Assembly: GCF_019649055.1 (NCBI RefSeq)
Contig: NW_026570279.1
Span: forward strand, 186,001 to 250,000
Direction: 5' to 3'
DNA: 64,000 bases
Origin: Paramacrobiotus metropolitanus
Lineage: Eukaryota > Tardigrada > Eutardigrada > Parachela > Macrobiotidae
The notes beneath the pieces were generated by a model. That model made no database searches. It was not told the DNA's origin and was given only the letters and a program-made list of their open reading frames with translations. The position numbers and the translations under genes were made by a program. How positions within the stretch are numbered: the stretch's first letter is position 1; each line of letters opens with the position of its first letter. This document shows positions 12,586 to 23,180 of the stretch, piece by piece.

Positions 12586-12725
12586 TGTATTTACACAAGT
12601 TTAAGAGCCACAAAAAAGACCGGGTGCGCGCAAAATATCCGACGGCTTTTTTGAACTTCAAAGGAGCCGCGCGCTATTGTTTACGGCTGACGCCATTTTG
12701 GTGGCTCTTAAACTCGTGTAAATAC
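12586..12725. mobile_element. 140-bp foldback element inserted in the receptor TM2 codons
   Basis: The ends are inverted repeats of about 22 bp (TTTACACAAGTTTAAGAGCC on the left, complement GGCTCTTAAACTCGTGTAAA on the right), apart from one mismatch. Coding sequence of receptor TM2 resumes directly after the right end in a frame displaced by 140 mod 3 = 2. A TAC triplet flanks both sides. Confidence 0.75.
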
Positions 12726-13620
12726 GTGATGATGATTGGTACAGCAATCGCAGATTTGTTAGCGTAAGTCCGCCAGAAACATTATTGTTGCACGTTTGAA
12801 ATATATTCATCCCATTATCCCAACCCGAATGCTATACGGACGTTCGGGGCGGATGCAGTGTCCTGCGAACGAAAGGATAGCGACTTATTAAACCCACTGC
12901 GGAATGGTTTAAATATTGTTCTATTCCCTTTCCCTTAGGTTAACCATGCAATAAACTAGGTTGTACCGACCGAAATTTTAAGAAACTTTTGATAAGTTTT
13001 TTGTAGATGGCTTGGGTTAGCATACTTTTTATCGGATGAGCGACCTGGTTTAACGGGCGGGGCGGCGGTCATCCTTCCGTGGTTTACTGACGCGTCAATG
13101 ACTTTGTCTGATTGGTAAACCTTGGCAGTTTACGACATACGACAGTTCAAATTTCAAATGCATTTACTGCTACTTATGCTTTACAGGATCTTAGTTGTGT
13201 TCTCCTGGGAACGGCTGCTTGTGATTTCGAATCCTTTCCGGTTCGCATTCTTGCAGCGGGTAGTAACAGCTCGGTGCCTTATTGTCGTTCTCGCTGCTCT
13301 ATCGTTCGCATGTCACATGGCCAGTTTTGCAATGCGCTATGATCTTTTCATATTTAACCTTCACAGCACGGCTGGCTCATTTTATTCTTCCCCACTCTGG
13401 CTGCAGGAATGGGATGTCGTTGACAGAAAGGGTCTGGTATGTCTTGTATCCGCAGGGTCAGTTAATCTTTTACTCTTTACAGTGAACTGCCTTGCATATT
13501 ACTAAACCTTATTAATATGATGGCTAAAGAAAGTTTTTGCGCGAAGCCTACGAGCTACTTTGCTAGGAAGCGATTGACAACTGACAAGGCTGTTTGCAAG
13601 GCCGTTTATGCCAAATTTGG

Positions 13621-13651
13621 CTAGAGCGCAATGAGGCTCATTGCGCTCTAG
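13621..13651. repeat. perfect hairpin, 15-bp arms
   Basis: CTAGAGCGCAATGAG is followed by one base and then its exact complement. It lies between receptor exon blocks. No run of T follows, and its role is unknown. Confidence 0.85.
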
Positions 13652-14780
13652 AGAAAAGCAAATGCATTCCCGCCCTAAACGGAAATCTCCAGGTCGCAAC
13701 GATTCGGTATAGTACCGTATTTACCAGAGCACACATTCCGTTAATATTAAAAAAAACTTAATATAAAACCTCTACTGAGGTTTTTTCCCACAATAACCTT
13801 ATTGCTTCATACACTTAGTCGCTATCACTTAAAGTGCGGTGTTTTACTATTTGGGTGTATTGAGTGGTATGATGCTTTCTGTAATTATTCGCTTACTATA
13901 GCCTACATCGCGGTCGACAGACAGTTTGGTATATGTAGTGAACAAACCGGCGAAATTAAAAATGAAAGTTTCCCCATTCATGAAAACAGGCCTCGCTGAC
14001 TACGGTCGATCATTATATAATGAAAGCGGATAATACATTGTTTAGTGATAACACTCCGTGAAAAGTACGAAAGCGTCACGTTTAAGCAATCCGAATTCTC
14101 TGAATTTTCCAATACAATTTTTCTTAAATAATCATTATAGTATTATGATGGTTTATCCATAAGTTAAAACTGTAGAGACTCCGTGGCTTTAAACATACAG
14201 CTGATTCTGCAATGATTTGTGGTGCCTCAGAAATTAATCTATTCGCACAGAAGGATGGAAATCCAAGCGAATGCATGTAAAATTTTTTTTACCTACGCGA
14301 TATTACAGTATGTATCAACAAATGTTGTAGTCGGTAAACGAATCGACACGAATGAACATGTTCTGATCGGTTATGTCCTCCCCTTGCAGGTTGCGGTGCC
14401 CCTTTTGACGTTTTTGCTAATCCTCATTCCCAGTGTAATCCTGATTATTTTCCTCATGGGCCAACGGCGATTTGAATTTGGTGAGATGCGCCGCTTGCAA
14501 AATGCTCGAAGTAATACTTCCACGTCAACCACTAACAGCAAAATGAGCAAATCCTTACTGTTACTGCTGTAGGAATTAACATTCCGGGCAAACTCATATT
14601 ATACGGTACGTTTTGCCGGCCAGGGGCAGGCTGCGGCCGGATCTAAGACTAAAAGTGGTGAAGTTCGTCTAGCGGCAACAGTATTAATAAAGCAAGGGAG
14701 TGCTAACGGCTAAAATCGGCAACAATCAGACCAGGAAATAACTGACAAACAAAGGTCACCTTAACCAGTATTGTGGGAGA

Positions 14781-15470
14781 GTGTGTGGCCGCTGTTGTGC
14801 TCGGACTGCACCGTTTTTATCAGTCAAGCACCTTAATGCCGGTTTAAGATTTCTCAAAACCTACATTGTCTGCATGGTAATCAGCATAATGTTGTCTGTG
14901 GGTATAAATCGTATGATCATTCATGGCGCACTCATCGTAACCTGGGAACAGAAATTCCATTATAGTTCTGGTGGACCAACCATTATCGGCTACGCAGGGT
15001 TCTTTATTGTCCTGGAAATTACGTTTGTAGTGCGAGCTGTGAGAACGATCAGTACATGGACATCATACGGTGTCGCACCAGTGGAATCCACTTTGATTCC
15101 CTCTCAAACGGTATCCGTTGGAGGTTGTCATCCTCCTGCTACAAGACAAGCCATGTTGGCGGAGAAAATGCCGTTGGATAGTTATTCTTATCTGACACCG
15201 CGAAATGATGACGCTACGCATGTGCCCTGGCGTTTGAATGATGCTTTGGGCTCTGGAAATCCTCCACAAAATCATGGGTTTTCATCTGTGGTCAGCGCAG
15301 CAAGAGATACAAAACCGGAAACATTGTTAAGTATCCGAATGTCAATGGATCACCTTGCTGCATTGGTCGGCCTTTGCATGCAGATGTCTGGGACACGCAT
15401 ATTTGCGTATCGGGAAACTTGGAAACTGGTTGTTTTTCAAAGACATGATGGACTGCATAATCGTTTGTGA
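14781..15470 (+). CDS. multi-pass membrane protein of unknown function, paralogue B (partial?)
   Basis: The frame matches the minus-strand protein at 3191-3856 over LNAGLRFLKTYIVCMVISIM, GALIVTW and CHPPATRQAMLAE. The first transmembrane segment of paralogue A is not present in this frame, so a 5' exon is missing or unrecognised. After ARDTKPETLL the sequence no longer matches paralogue A, so the C-terminal 50 residues may be read-through into unrelated DNA. Two hydrophobic segments are clear (about residues 29-49 and 75-95). It sits head-to-tail against the kelch end of copy 4, as paralogue A sits beside copies 1 and 2. The function is unknown. Confidence 0.5.
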   Translation: MCGRCCARTAPFLSVKHLNAGLRFLKTYIVCMVISIMLSVGINRMIIHGALIVTWEQKFHYSSGGPTIIGYAGFFIVLEITFVVRAVRTISTWTSYGVAPVESTLIPSQTVSVGGCHPPATRQAMLAEKMPLDSYSYLTPRNDDATHVPWRLNDALGSGNPPQNHGFSSVVSAARDTKPETLLSIRMSMDHLAALVGLCMQMSGTRIFAYRETWKLVVFQRHDGLHNRL

Positions 15471-15579
15471 ACACAAATACGTCGAAAATATGTCAATTTC
15501 TTAAATCGAATGCCAGGTTATGAAATCAAACGCTTGCTAAAAACGGTGGCCGAGAAAATCCCACTACTCATATGCAAAC

Positions 15580-18500
15580 CTAGCGGTCATCAAAAAGAGG
15601 CAGACAATCCGTGCGGTAATAACTTTTAGTTAAAATCTGGGTAAACCATGGTAACCATTTGTTTTCCAGTGACTGAAAATTATCTTCTATCCAAACATTC
15701 TTCTCCATGTCATAGCGTTCCATTTGCAGTAATGGATAATAGTCCTGCCAGCTTCTTCTCCCGCCACAAACATAAATGTTCTCATTTACCACGAATGCAC
15801 CATGATTGAACCTGTTATGCACCAGAGATCCCAAAGTTTCCCAGGACTGAGTAACCAGATCGAAGCGCAAACATGAATCCAACACCCGCTTGTCAGCAGG
15901 TTCTCCACCGAGTACGTAGATTTTTCTGTGCAATGTTGTAACAGCAAAATTTGTTCGTTTTGCAATTTCTCCTGGAAAATATTCCCAGTCGTAAGTTAAT
16001 ATGTTGAAACTCGCTATTCGCAACGACTCCGTAGATCCAGAAGCGATACAAAGCACATAAAAAATTAGTTTGTTGTCCATTGATAAGCCGCCAGAAATGG
16101 ACTTTAAGCTGAAAAAGAAGCCTTCGGTTATAAAGTATTAAAGCATGTTGTCTGATTTGTTTACTAAGTTGTGAGTCGTGACTTCCTATTCCGACCAGCT
16201 TGAATGCATGAGCGTAGCGACATGAGTGTACCATGGGCTGCAGCTTACTCGGAAGCGGAACTATACTCTGCACGATAAGTACTGTTAGTATTTTATCTGT
16301 CTTCGTTGTGGTTTTTTTAATATTCATACCAGCGATACGACCGAACGACTGAAATACTAAGACTGCGATTGTGTTTTTTCTCCTTTCTGATAATCGCAAG
16401 CACAACTTACTGGTGACCGGAAGTGGGGATAGCCATTTTCAAAAAATTTGGTGTAACAAACCGGGTAATTTTTGGTGGCCATTCATTTACTTTATTTTTT
16501 ACCTAATGAGCAACCCGAGTAATTAGTTACACAGATTACTTTGTATTTCTGAATGCAGAAAAAAATTACAGCCTCACGAATTGCGGACAGACTGTGATAA
16601 ACAGACGCTTTTTGTGACTATGCGTTAAATTCGTTTAGTGTCGGGTTTTCCTGTTTAACTCGTGTGTTAGCAACATTGTTACTGTTTAGAAAATCGAGAT
16701 TCTCATTCATATTCATTGGCCACCTGAGTCCTGGATGGTTTCAAGTCAAGTCCTGGCGCACAACCATTTCGCTGCTCATAGGTTATACAGCTTAGGACAA
16801 AATGGTCGCATACCCAACATCTCCACATTCAGAACGAATGCAGCGCAGTGCACTGTACGACTGAGTTCAAAATATCCGTTTCGTACAAGTGCACTGCACC
16901 GCTTGCGTACAGAATGCTGGGTATGGGGCTATGCGACCATTTAGTCCTACATTGTATCAGTTAATGCAAAACTTGTATATTTTACGACGTACTGATCAGC
17001 GCCATCTGGAAGCGGTAGTAAATGGATGTTGTTTTCGGTAGCATGGACCACACCAAACTTTTTTCCTTTTGCCCAAAAGTACACTTTCTCTCCAATTCCG
17101 ACTGGACATACGAAGAAATATCTTGGACTCAAGTTCAGTGCTCGCCATGATTGTCTGATTATATTCCAAACGATGGTTTCGATCGTTCCATCGGAGCGCA
17201 GAAATTGGCAAACCATTTCGCTTCCAAGAGTTGTGAAATTATTACCACCATAACACAGTTGTTTGTTCCGTAAAGCGGTAGGGAGCGGCCATGCGCGTAG
17301 TGTCACCGTTGCGGTATTTAGCAATTGTACGGACAAGCTCATCTTGTACACCGGAGCCGTTGAACCGTCAATATCTGTCCAAGTCAATCGTGCTGCAAAA
17401 TCTGGCATGTCGATTCGAAGCACCGCAATTTCAGATGAGACAGTTGTTCCTTTCTCTGCGTTCAGGAGCTGGAGCAACAAGTTATCGGCACCAATTCTGT
17501 CTTTACTATGAACACATAGGCAGCGTCCCGCACATGAAGCCATAAGGGAGGGTATGCTTTGGTCAATAAACGGACGTGCTCCATTCAGCATCATGGTGAT
17601 AAATTTGAACACCGGGGTAACACCGTCCACAGCAACGATCTCGCCGGAGTTTTGCAATAATTTTCCCGGCAAGCCCATTGCGCTGTTTGCTAATTCCAGA
17701 ATAACACATCCGAGACTCCAGATATCCGTTTTACGCCCGGGAATTTCCCCCGGCATCTCCGCAAAGCGGCTGAGCATCTCAGGCGACATATAGCGAGAAG
17801 TTCCACGCAGCTGTGTAATATCCTGAGAACATGTTGCATCGCGGTGCATTTGAATCAAGTCATCCAAATCTCCAATCAGCAAGATTTCGTGGTGTTTCTC
17901 GGAGAATTTAATCAGAATATTACCTGGCTTAATGTCTCCGTGTATTATATTCTGCTGATGCAGATAATGCAGCCCACTGGTTATTTGTTGCGCAAAGCGT
18001 ATGACACTTCTTTGTTCCAGGAGTCCACCATTTCCTTTTAGCTGCTGCAGGAACGTAGCTAAATCGCCACCTAAAGTAACAGCTTCTGTCGTTAGACTAA
18101 TGCTACAATTTAGAGCAGTATTCCCCTTACGCCACATATTGTAACATAAACCGCAGACAAACGATTCCTCGTTCTCTTAAAATCTAAGCAGTTGTGAGTC
18201 AGGACGATACATTTGGCGTCAAAGCGGTTTTTTCAGTGAAGATGGACAAATCGCTTTGAGGATTTGACTAAAGCATACTGTAGTCAACGCATGCGTCGAC
18301 TCTACCGTTAAGGTATGCACGTCATGGTGGCTTAAACAATATCGTTTGTAGAGCGCTAGTGTCAGCCGGCATCCCTGCAAAAGTGGAACCTCGGGGAACG
18401 TCCCACACGTCCGATCGACGTCCCGATGGTTGCACCACTTTTGCCTGGAAAAGCGGGATGTGTCTGGCATGGGACGTTACGTGTGTGGACACGGTTGCTG

Positions 18501-19958
18501 TGTCACACCTAAGATCAACATCAACGACCGCGGGATCTGCGGCTGCACAAGCTGAAGAGAAGAAAGTGCGATTCTACGCGTATTTAGATGGTAGATACAT
18601 CTTCGCACCGCTGGCTTTCGAAACACTTGGACCATGGGAAAAGTCCGCTACCCTTTTAGTGAAAGAAATCGGCAAGCGGCTCCAACAGCACACCGGAGAG
18701 CCTCGCTCCCACGAGTTTCTTCGGCAACGCCTGTCGTTGGAAATTCAGCGTGGCAACGCCGCTTCCGTACTCGGAACAATGGCAGGAGCGGCAGCATTAA
18801 ATGAAATTTTGTTTTTATGATTAACTATTTCTGAAACTGTGATGGTACCGCTTTTAATGAAATCAAGCACCTTTGAAAAAAAAAAAAGGTTTGGTCAGCT
18901 GGTCTAGTGGACAGGGAGTAACGCCCTACATTGTACATCTGCTTTCAGCTGTTCTGATAATCAATCGTACTTTCAATTAGTACTTTGTATACAATGGAAG
19001 CCAAAATTGTCTTACATTCGGTCCGGGACCGAATGACCAATAAAAATAAATGGCTAGGACCAAATGACCAATAAACAGAAAACGCGCAAGAATACGAACA
19101 CTTGTTCCTGGCGCATTTCCCAACGAAAACCATGAAGCGATATCTCAAACGAAAGACAAAAAAATTTCAAGAATTTCCATACCAAATGAGTCATCCTTCA
19201 TGAGATCTAAGAGAAAATCGAGCCATTTTAGTTTGTCGTAGACAAAGCACACGATTTCTGTGTGAAAACTGAAACCAAACCGCGGATGCAAATCCTATGC
19301 TATGTCTACGAGAAACTTTAGATGGCTGGATTATCTCTTAGATCTTATAAAGAACACCTTGTTTGGTATCAAAATTCTTGAAATTTTTTCTCTTTCGTTT
19401 GAGTTATTGGTCGATGGTTTTCGTTGGGAAATGCGCAAGGTTCAAGTGTAAAATTTAAATGTCAGCAAGCCGATAGCCAGTCAAAAATTTGGCTGTTTGA
19501 GTACAGAAAAGTGCCTGGTTGCGCGAGTTTTGTGATTACATAAGTGTAAGACAATTTTGGCGTCCATTGTATGTAACCAAACACCTAAGCAGAAAAATCA
19601 TAATCATAAAGTCCAGCATCTACATACCGCTGTAGAAGTCCATCATTAATTCGACAATGCCTGTTGCTCCGGTAATCGTTACTTTGTGGTAAGGAACCAA
19701 GTTTATATGTCTCAACGAGAGGAGCAGCTGCAGCCGGCTTCGAACCCGCTTCCACTTCTGGGGATTGTTGGCAAGCTGTGAATTCTGGTGTAAGTGAATG
19801 ACTTTTACAGCCACAACTGCGTCGCCGTCAAAATCCTGACGCTCCACCACATGCGCCTTGTACACAGCACCAAACATCCCGCGACCTATGTAGTCAGTAT
19901 TGCCGTATTGATACTGGCAACGCTTGCCGTAGGTCTCCGGAACCAATGCATCCATCAT
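15580..19958 (-). CDS. kinase-kelch fusion protein, copy 4 (intact)
   Basis: The exons are 19958-19628, 18070-16993 and 16108-15580. Their lengths (331, 1078 and 529) sum to 1938, an exact 645-residue frame plus stop, with phase-matched GTATGT, GTACGT donors and AG acceptors. Residues about 20-110 form the kinase N-lobe (GRGMFGAVYKA, VAVKVIHL). Next come HQQNIIHGDIKPGNILIK (HGD instead of HRD, catalytic Asp kept) and GDLDDL at the DFG position (Phe-Gly replaced). SRYMSPEML and TDIWSLGCVILEL follow. A linker domain of about 200 residues then leads to kelch repeats (NFAVTTLHRKIYVLGG, NHGAFVVNENIYVCGG). Kelch blades usually bind partners and the kinase domain would phosphorylate, but the substrate is unknown. 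Introns 1 and 2 hold transposon fragments. Confidence 0.85.
16786..16956. mobile_element. MITE family 1, copy b, in intron 2 of copy 4
   Basis: This is a close copy, in opposite orientation, of the unit at 6893-7055. Its ends share TAGGAC, AAATGGTCGCATA and outer TACA/TGTA. It lies just beyond the exon-2 donor of the kinase-kelch gene (16992), so it is removed by splicing. Confidence 0.75.
18359..18820 (+). pseudogene. transposon-associated conserved C-terminal fragment, copy a
   Basis: The frame reads PAKVEPRGTSHTSDRRPDG, then CLAWDVTCVDTVAVSHL, FETLGPW and RQRLSLEIQRGNAASVLGT before a stop. Nearly the same protein is encoded at 25745-26197, and a short third copy of its end lies at 26940-27035. 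Frames of this type recur in many invertebrate genomes and are usually annotated with reverse transcriptase or other transposon proteins. I cannot name the family with certainty. No reverse transcriptase lies upstream here, so it looks 5'-truncated. It sits in intron 1 of kinase-kelch copy 4. Confidence 0.6.
18987..19572. mobile_element. foldback/MITE element in intron 1 of copy 4
   Basis: The ends are inverted: TATACAATGG..GCCAAAATTGTCTTAC at the left and its complement ending CCATTGTAT at 19572. Internal segments also pair (GAGATCTAAGAGA with TCTCTTAGATC, and AACGAAAACCAT with ATGGTTTTCGTT), so the whole 586 bp can fold back. The outer TA suggests a TA target site. Confidence 0.75.
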
Positions 19959-20330
19959 GACTGTTTTAATTTTGGCAGTGCAGTTTCGAGTTCTACATGT
20001 GTTTCATATACACTGTACAGTAACACCAAAAATTCAAAAATATCTAAATTAGACCGGCATTGGTCGAATAAGGGCTGCGAAATCAATACTACGACGTCAA
20101 TATAGTGTTTAACGTGCAAGACGTAAGCTACAAAAGCCAAATTTGCTAGTTTGGGAAATTGGGAGAACAGCATACTGTTACGATATTCAATATTGTATCG
20201 TTAAGGTGTAATTGCCCTTAAGCAATTCTGCTGTACCGGTTTCCGATTAGTGTATGTCTCCACACATCTGACTGTGCGTTATCATATGCTGCAACATGTT
20301 CCGCTGTCTACTTAAACATGCCATTGAATA

Positions 20331-22431
20331 CTGTAGCGGCTCCACCAAGTTATACCACAGCGTCGGTATACCGGAAAAATGCACGTCCAATACACACACG
20401 CTAACCGGGCAAAATGCACGGTTTCAAATTTATGTATTATTTACGTTATTTACCCGTATTATTCTATTTACTCACTTTCTTGCGCTCTAGAATTTTAAGT
20501 ATATTTAACTGAACTTTTAAGTGCCTGTAAGTTTTATTTTATTCCATAAATCACTCTGGTAAACCGTTGTGTAAGTCACAGGAATCATCAGTGTCTAAAA
20601 TACTGTCGCTAAAAAAGCTAATCTCTATTTCACAGTCGCTTTTCTCACAAACATTTTCAGTTTCGAAATCATTACTTTCGGAAGTGTTCTCCTTATTTTC
20701 TTCAAAGAAATCAGAGCTCTGAAATTCGTCATCGGGGACATCACTTTCCAGAACCTGCGCTGCATAAAATCACTTCCGAACCAAGTCTGGAGTCACATTC
20801 TGCCAGGCGCGTGAAATCATGTCTATGAAGTCCTGACGTCCTGGTTTCTTCAGATATCCAGATTTGGTCACTTCGTTATGTGACGCACGCCACGCTTGAT
20901 ATTCACTACGGAAAAGAGTTTTCATGGATTTATTGACACTCACGTCCAAAGGCTGATAATCTCCGGTGCGGCCAGCGGGAATGAATATCTGCTCGACATT
21001 TCGTTCTCGTAGTAGGAGCTCCGACGACACTTTCTTGTGGACAGTAGCTTGATCACGGACAAGAACTCGTTTTTCGTTGTCTTGGGGAAACGTATACTTG
21101 ATCCAGTCATTATCCATTTGCTCGGTCCACCAGGTAGTGTAAGAGCTCTCCACGAAAACGTTCCCAGGAATTTTCAGCTTGGACATGATCGCATCGGATA
21201 GGGTGCCGTTTTTCCCCCTTCAAAACAACCACAGCGGGGTATTTTCCTCCGTCAGCGCGGATCGTAAGCGAAACGGTTATGCCCTCTTTTCGCCAGGGGT
21301 TGCTTTACGGTTACCTGTACAAAGTTACACATATATTTCACCTGTGATTTTAAATGCTTCGTCACTGCCTCCGGGGGAGCACCCCAAAACCACAACAAAT
21401 CGACAATTTTATTGGCACAAAAATCAGAGCTCTGTGTCATCGTCACATTACATTAAAAATTGCTAACACTGTATTACAAAATTAAAATAACTTGCTTCTT
21501 TCACTCCAACAGGCGAAAGTGTTTTTGGCTTTGGAGAGACAAGGCGGATCATCGTCTGGTCGAAATTAAACACTTGGTCCGTAGGTGTACGATCCAAAAC
21601 GAGCGAGTTATGCAAGCGCAAGAAATATTCAAGCTCTTCTTCCTAATTTAGAAAAATAAATTTAATTATTGTATCAGAGCTCTAACTTGCAGCTAATTAA
21701 GCACTTTTTAAATTTACCAAGTCTTCTTCCGAAAAAAACAGATTTTCGAGCGTGACGCGTTGGTACACGGTATCGCAGACACCTTCTTTTGAGAAATTTT
21801 GTCATCCAACAATTTGACGCTTTGAAATTCGTATCTCCCTTGGCTTCAGCTAATTTCAGAGCTCTTTCTGGTTCCATGCGCGTAACAATCAGGCCTCTCT
21901 TTCGCTCAGCCAGGACAAAGTCGTACAAGTCGTCTTCGATGTCACGATGCTGCGGCTTTCAAACATACTTCTGCTTTCTTGGGGGCTGGTTGCTTTTCAG
22001 CCTTCTATAAGCAGATTCGTATTTTTTATTTTTGAAAATAAAATTTTAAAGATTAATTTCAACAAGGAAATCAAGGAATCTACCTTTTCCAAAACATAAA
22101 CGTCTGCCATGGAACTCCAATCTTCTCTGCGTAACTTCTTGCGCTGATGTTGGAGGCAGCATAACCCAACATGAAGGCTCTGATCTCTTCATCAGTATAC
22201 CGTCGTTGTCCACGTGCCATTAAGACTAATTAGAGCTCTGAGAATTACGATTTAATTTTCGGTATATTCAAAAAGATGTCCGCTGCATAAAACTTTCTTG
22301 AAATTTATCAAAAAGCATAATTTCAAACTGCTAGTGTGAACCGTGCATTTTGCCCGGTTAGCGTGTGTGTATTGGACGTGCATTTTTCCGGTATACCGAC
22401 GCTGTGGTATAACTTGGTGGAGCCGCTACAG
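20331..22431. mobile_element. pogo/Tigger-type transposon, 2.1 kb, TA target duplication
   Basis: The ends are long inverted repeats of about 95 bp. The left starts CTGTAGCGGCTCCACCAAGT and the right is its exact complement, with TA on both outer sides (20329-20330, 22432-22433). The long near-identical repeats suggest fairly recent activity. It encodes a broken pogo-like transposase on the minus strand. The 8-mer palindrome AGAGCTCT occurs six times inside. Confidence 0.9.
20551..22219 (-). pseudogene. pogo/Tigger-like transposase, broken
   Basis: The N-terminal part starts at ATG 22219 with MARGQRRYTDEEIRAFMLGY and a psq-type helix-turn-helix (NISARSYAEKIGVPWQT). The CENP-B-type DNA-binding part lies around 21674-21928 (NCWMTKFLKRR, RVPTRHA). 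The DDE core follows at 21446-20770: LVRDQATVH contains the second catalytic Asp, and IFIPAGRTGDYQPLDVSVNK follows it. An acidic tail ends at 20551, but an in-frame TGA at 20767-20769 precedes it. Several frame changes lie between the parts. Some may be introns and others real breaks. The family (Tc1/mariner superfamily, pogo group) is clear, but activity is unlikely. Confidence 0.8.
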
Positions 22432-22783
22432 TACTGTGCATCACGTTTGTCTTTAAGCATACGCTAATAGCACGGTTTATACATGTTACCAATAAAGTAC
22501 CATGTATCAATACGTACGAGCAACGCTGTTTAAATTTTCAGCGATGATAACATATCTGCTACCCATTGTTGTGCATTATTATCATACTTATAACGAAAAC
22601 CCTTAGAAGATTTAGCTGCATGTAGTAGCTGCATGTAGAAAGCTGTTGTTATCATTGGTACCTCGTAAGTCGTAACAGCATAATTTAGTAATCTGGCATT
22701 GATATTCGGCGCCAACTGCTTTCTGTCAAAAATATTAATAATAAATAAACATTGCAACGATCTGATGTTGCTGTGAAGCAGCC

Positions 22784-22789
22784 GTTCAA
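22784..22789. repeat. left 6-bp target-site duplication of the Polinton (GTTCAA)
   Basis: GTTCAA directly precedes the left terminus GGCCCGCGCTGAAG. The same hexamer follows the right terminus at 51849-51854. Polintons characteristically make 6-bp target duplications. Confidence 0.75.
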
Positions 22790-23180
22790 GGCCCGCGCTG
22801 AAGCGCTGAGTCTGAGTCTGACCCCTAAAAGGCTGAGTCTGACTACTGAAAGGCTGAGTCTGAGTACTAAAAGGCTGAGTCTGACTCTTAAAATGCTGAG
22901 TGTTCCTAAGACTGCTAAAGTACTGTAATATCTCGATAACTTTTAACTCTTGACCGGAAATATGCCCCATATGGTCCAGCGAATCCCCGTATTACATGCA
23001 ACGCAAGTAATGTACAAGTACAACTGCAACATTTTAATTGGCAACAACCCATTCAGAATGAAATACGGGCGTGCACCGTACGTTTTTGCGAGTACAACTT
23101 GCAGCAACAAGAATGTTGAAAAGAACAAAAGAATTGACGATAATTATAGCCGCTATTAGACATTTCCGGCCAAAACAAAA
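22790..23180. repeat. Polinton terminal inverted repeat, block A left, with minisatellite
   Basis: It pairs with 51484-51848. It begins with GGCCCGCGCTGAAGCG, followed at 22797-22905 by about five irregular units of a 6-bp-based minisatellite (CTGAGTCTGA type). It continues through CTCTTGACCGGAAATATGCC and GAATCCCCGTATTACATGCA to CATTTCCGGCCAAAA. The two arms differ by scattered substitutions and small indels, so they have aged since insertion. Confidence 0.9.

Larger units (their letters stand above)
12307..14578 (+). pseudogene. class A seven-transmembrane receptor, fragmented and lacking TM6-TM7
   Basis: Exon 1 starts at ATG 12307. It has N-glycosylation sites (NAT, NAS, NWS, NRT), then TM1 (AVFLFLLILCTVGNGLNLAVL, with the conserved GN), and TM2 ending in MMIGTAIADLLA before a GTAAGT donor at 12764. 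TM2 is split by a 140-bp foldback (12586-12725) that shifts the frame. A second block (13122-13505) holds TM3/ICL2 (RILVVFSWERLLVISNP, where ER takes the place of DRY) and TM4-5. A third (14219-14572) holds a hydrophobic TM5-like segment and a basic loop. I could not find exons for TM6 and TM7 before the next gene at 14781. The pattern suggests a peptide- or amine-type receptor gene that is broken or partly missing. The ligand cannot be told. Confidence 0.6.

Noticed and set aside
18898-18935. Second A-box-like stretch (CTGGTCTAGTGGACAGG)
   Set aside because: No B box or cloverleaf follows, so a tRNA gene is not supported.
22530-22970. Minus-strand frame of 146 residues with repeated QTQPFS units
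   Set aside because: It is the translation of the minisatellite in the Polinton terminal repeat; the repeat is non-coding by position and mirrored at the other end.
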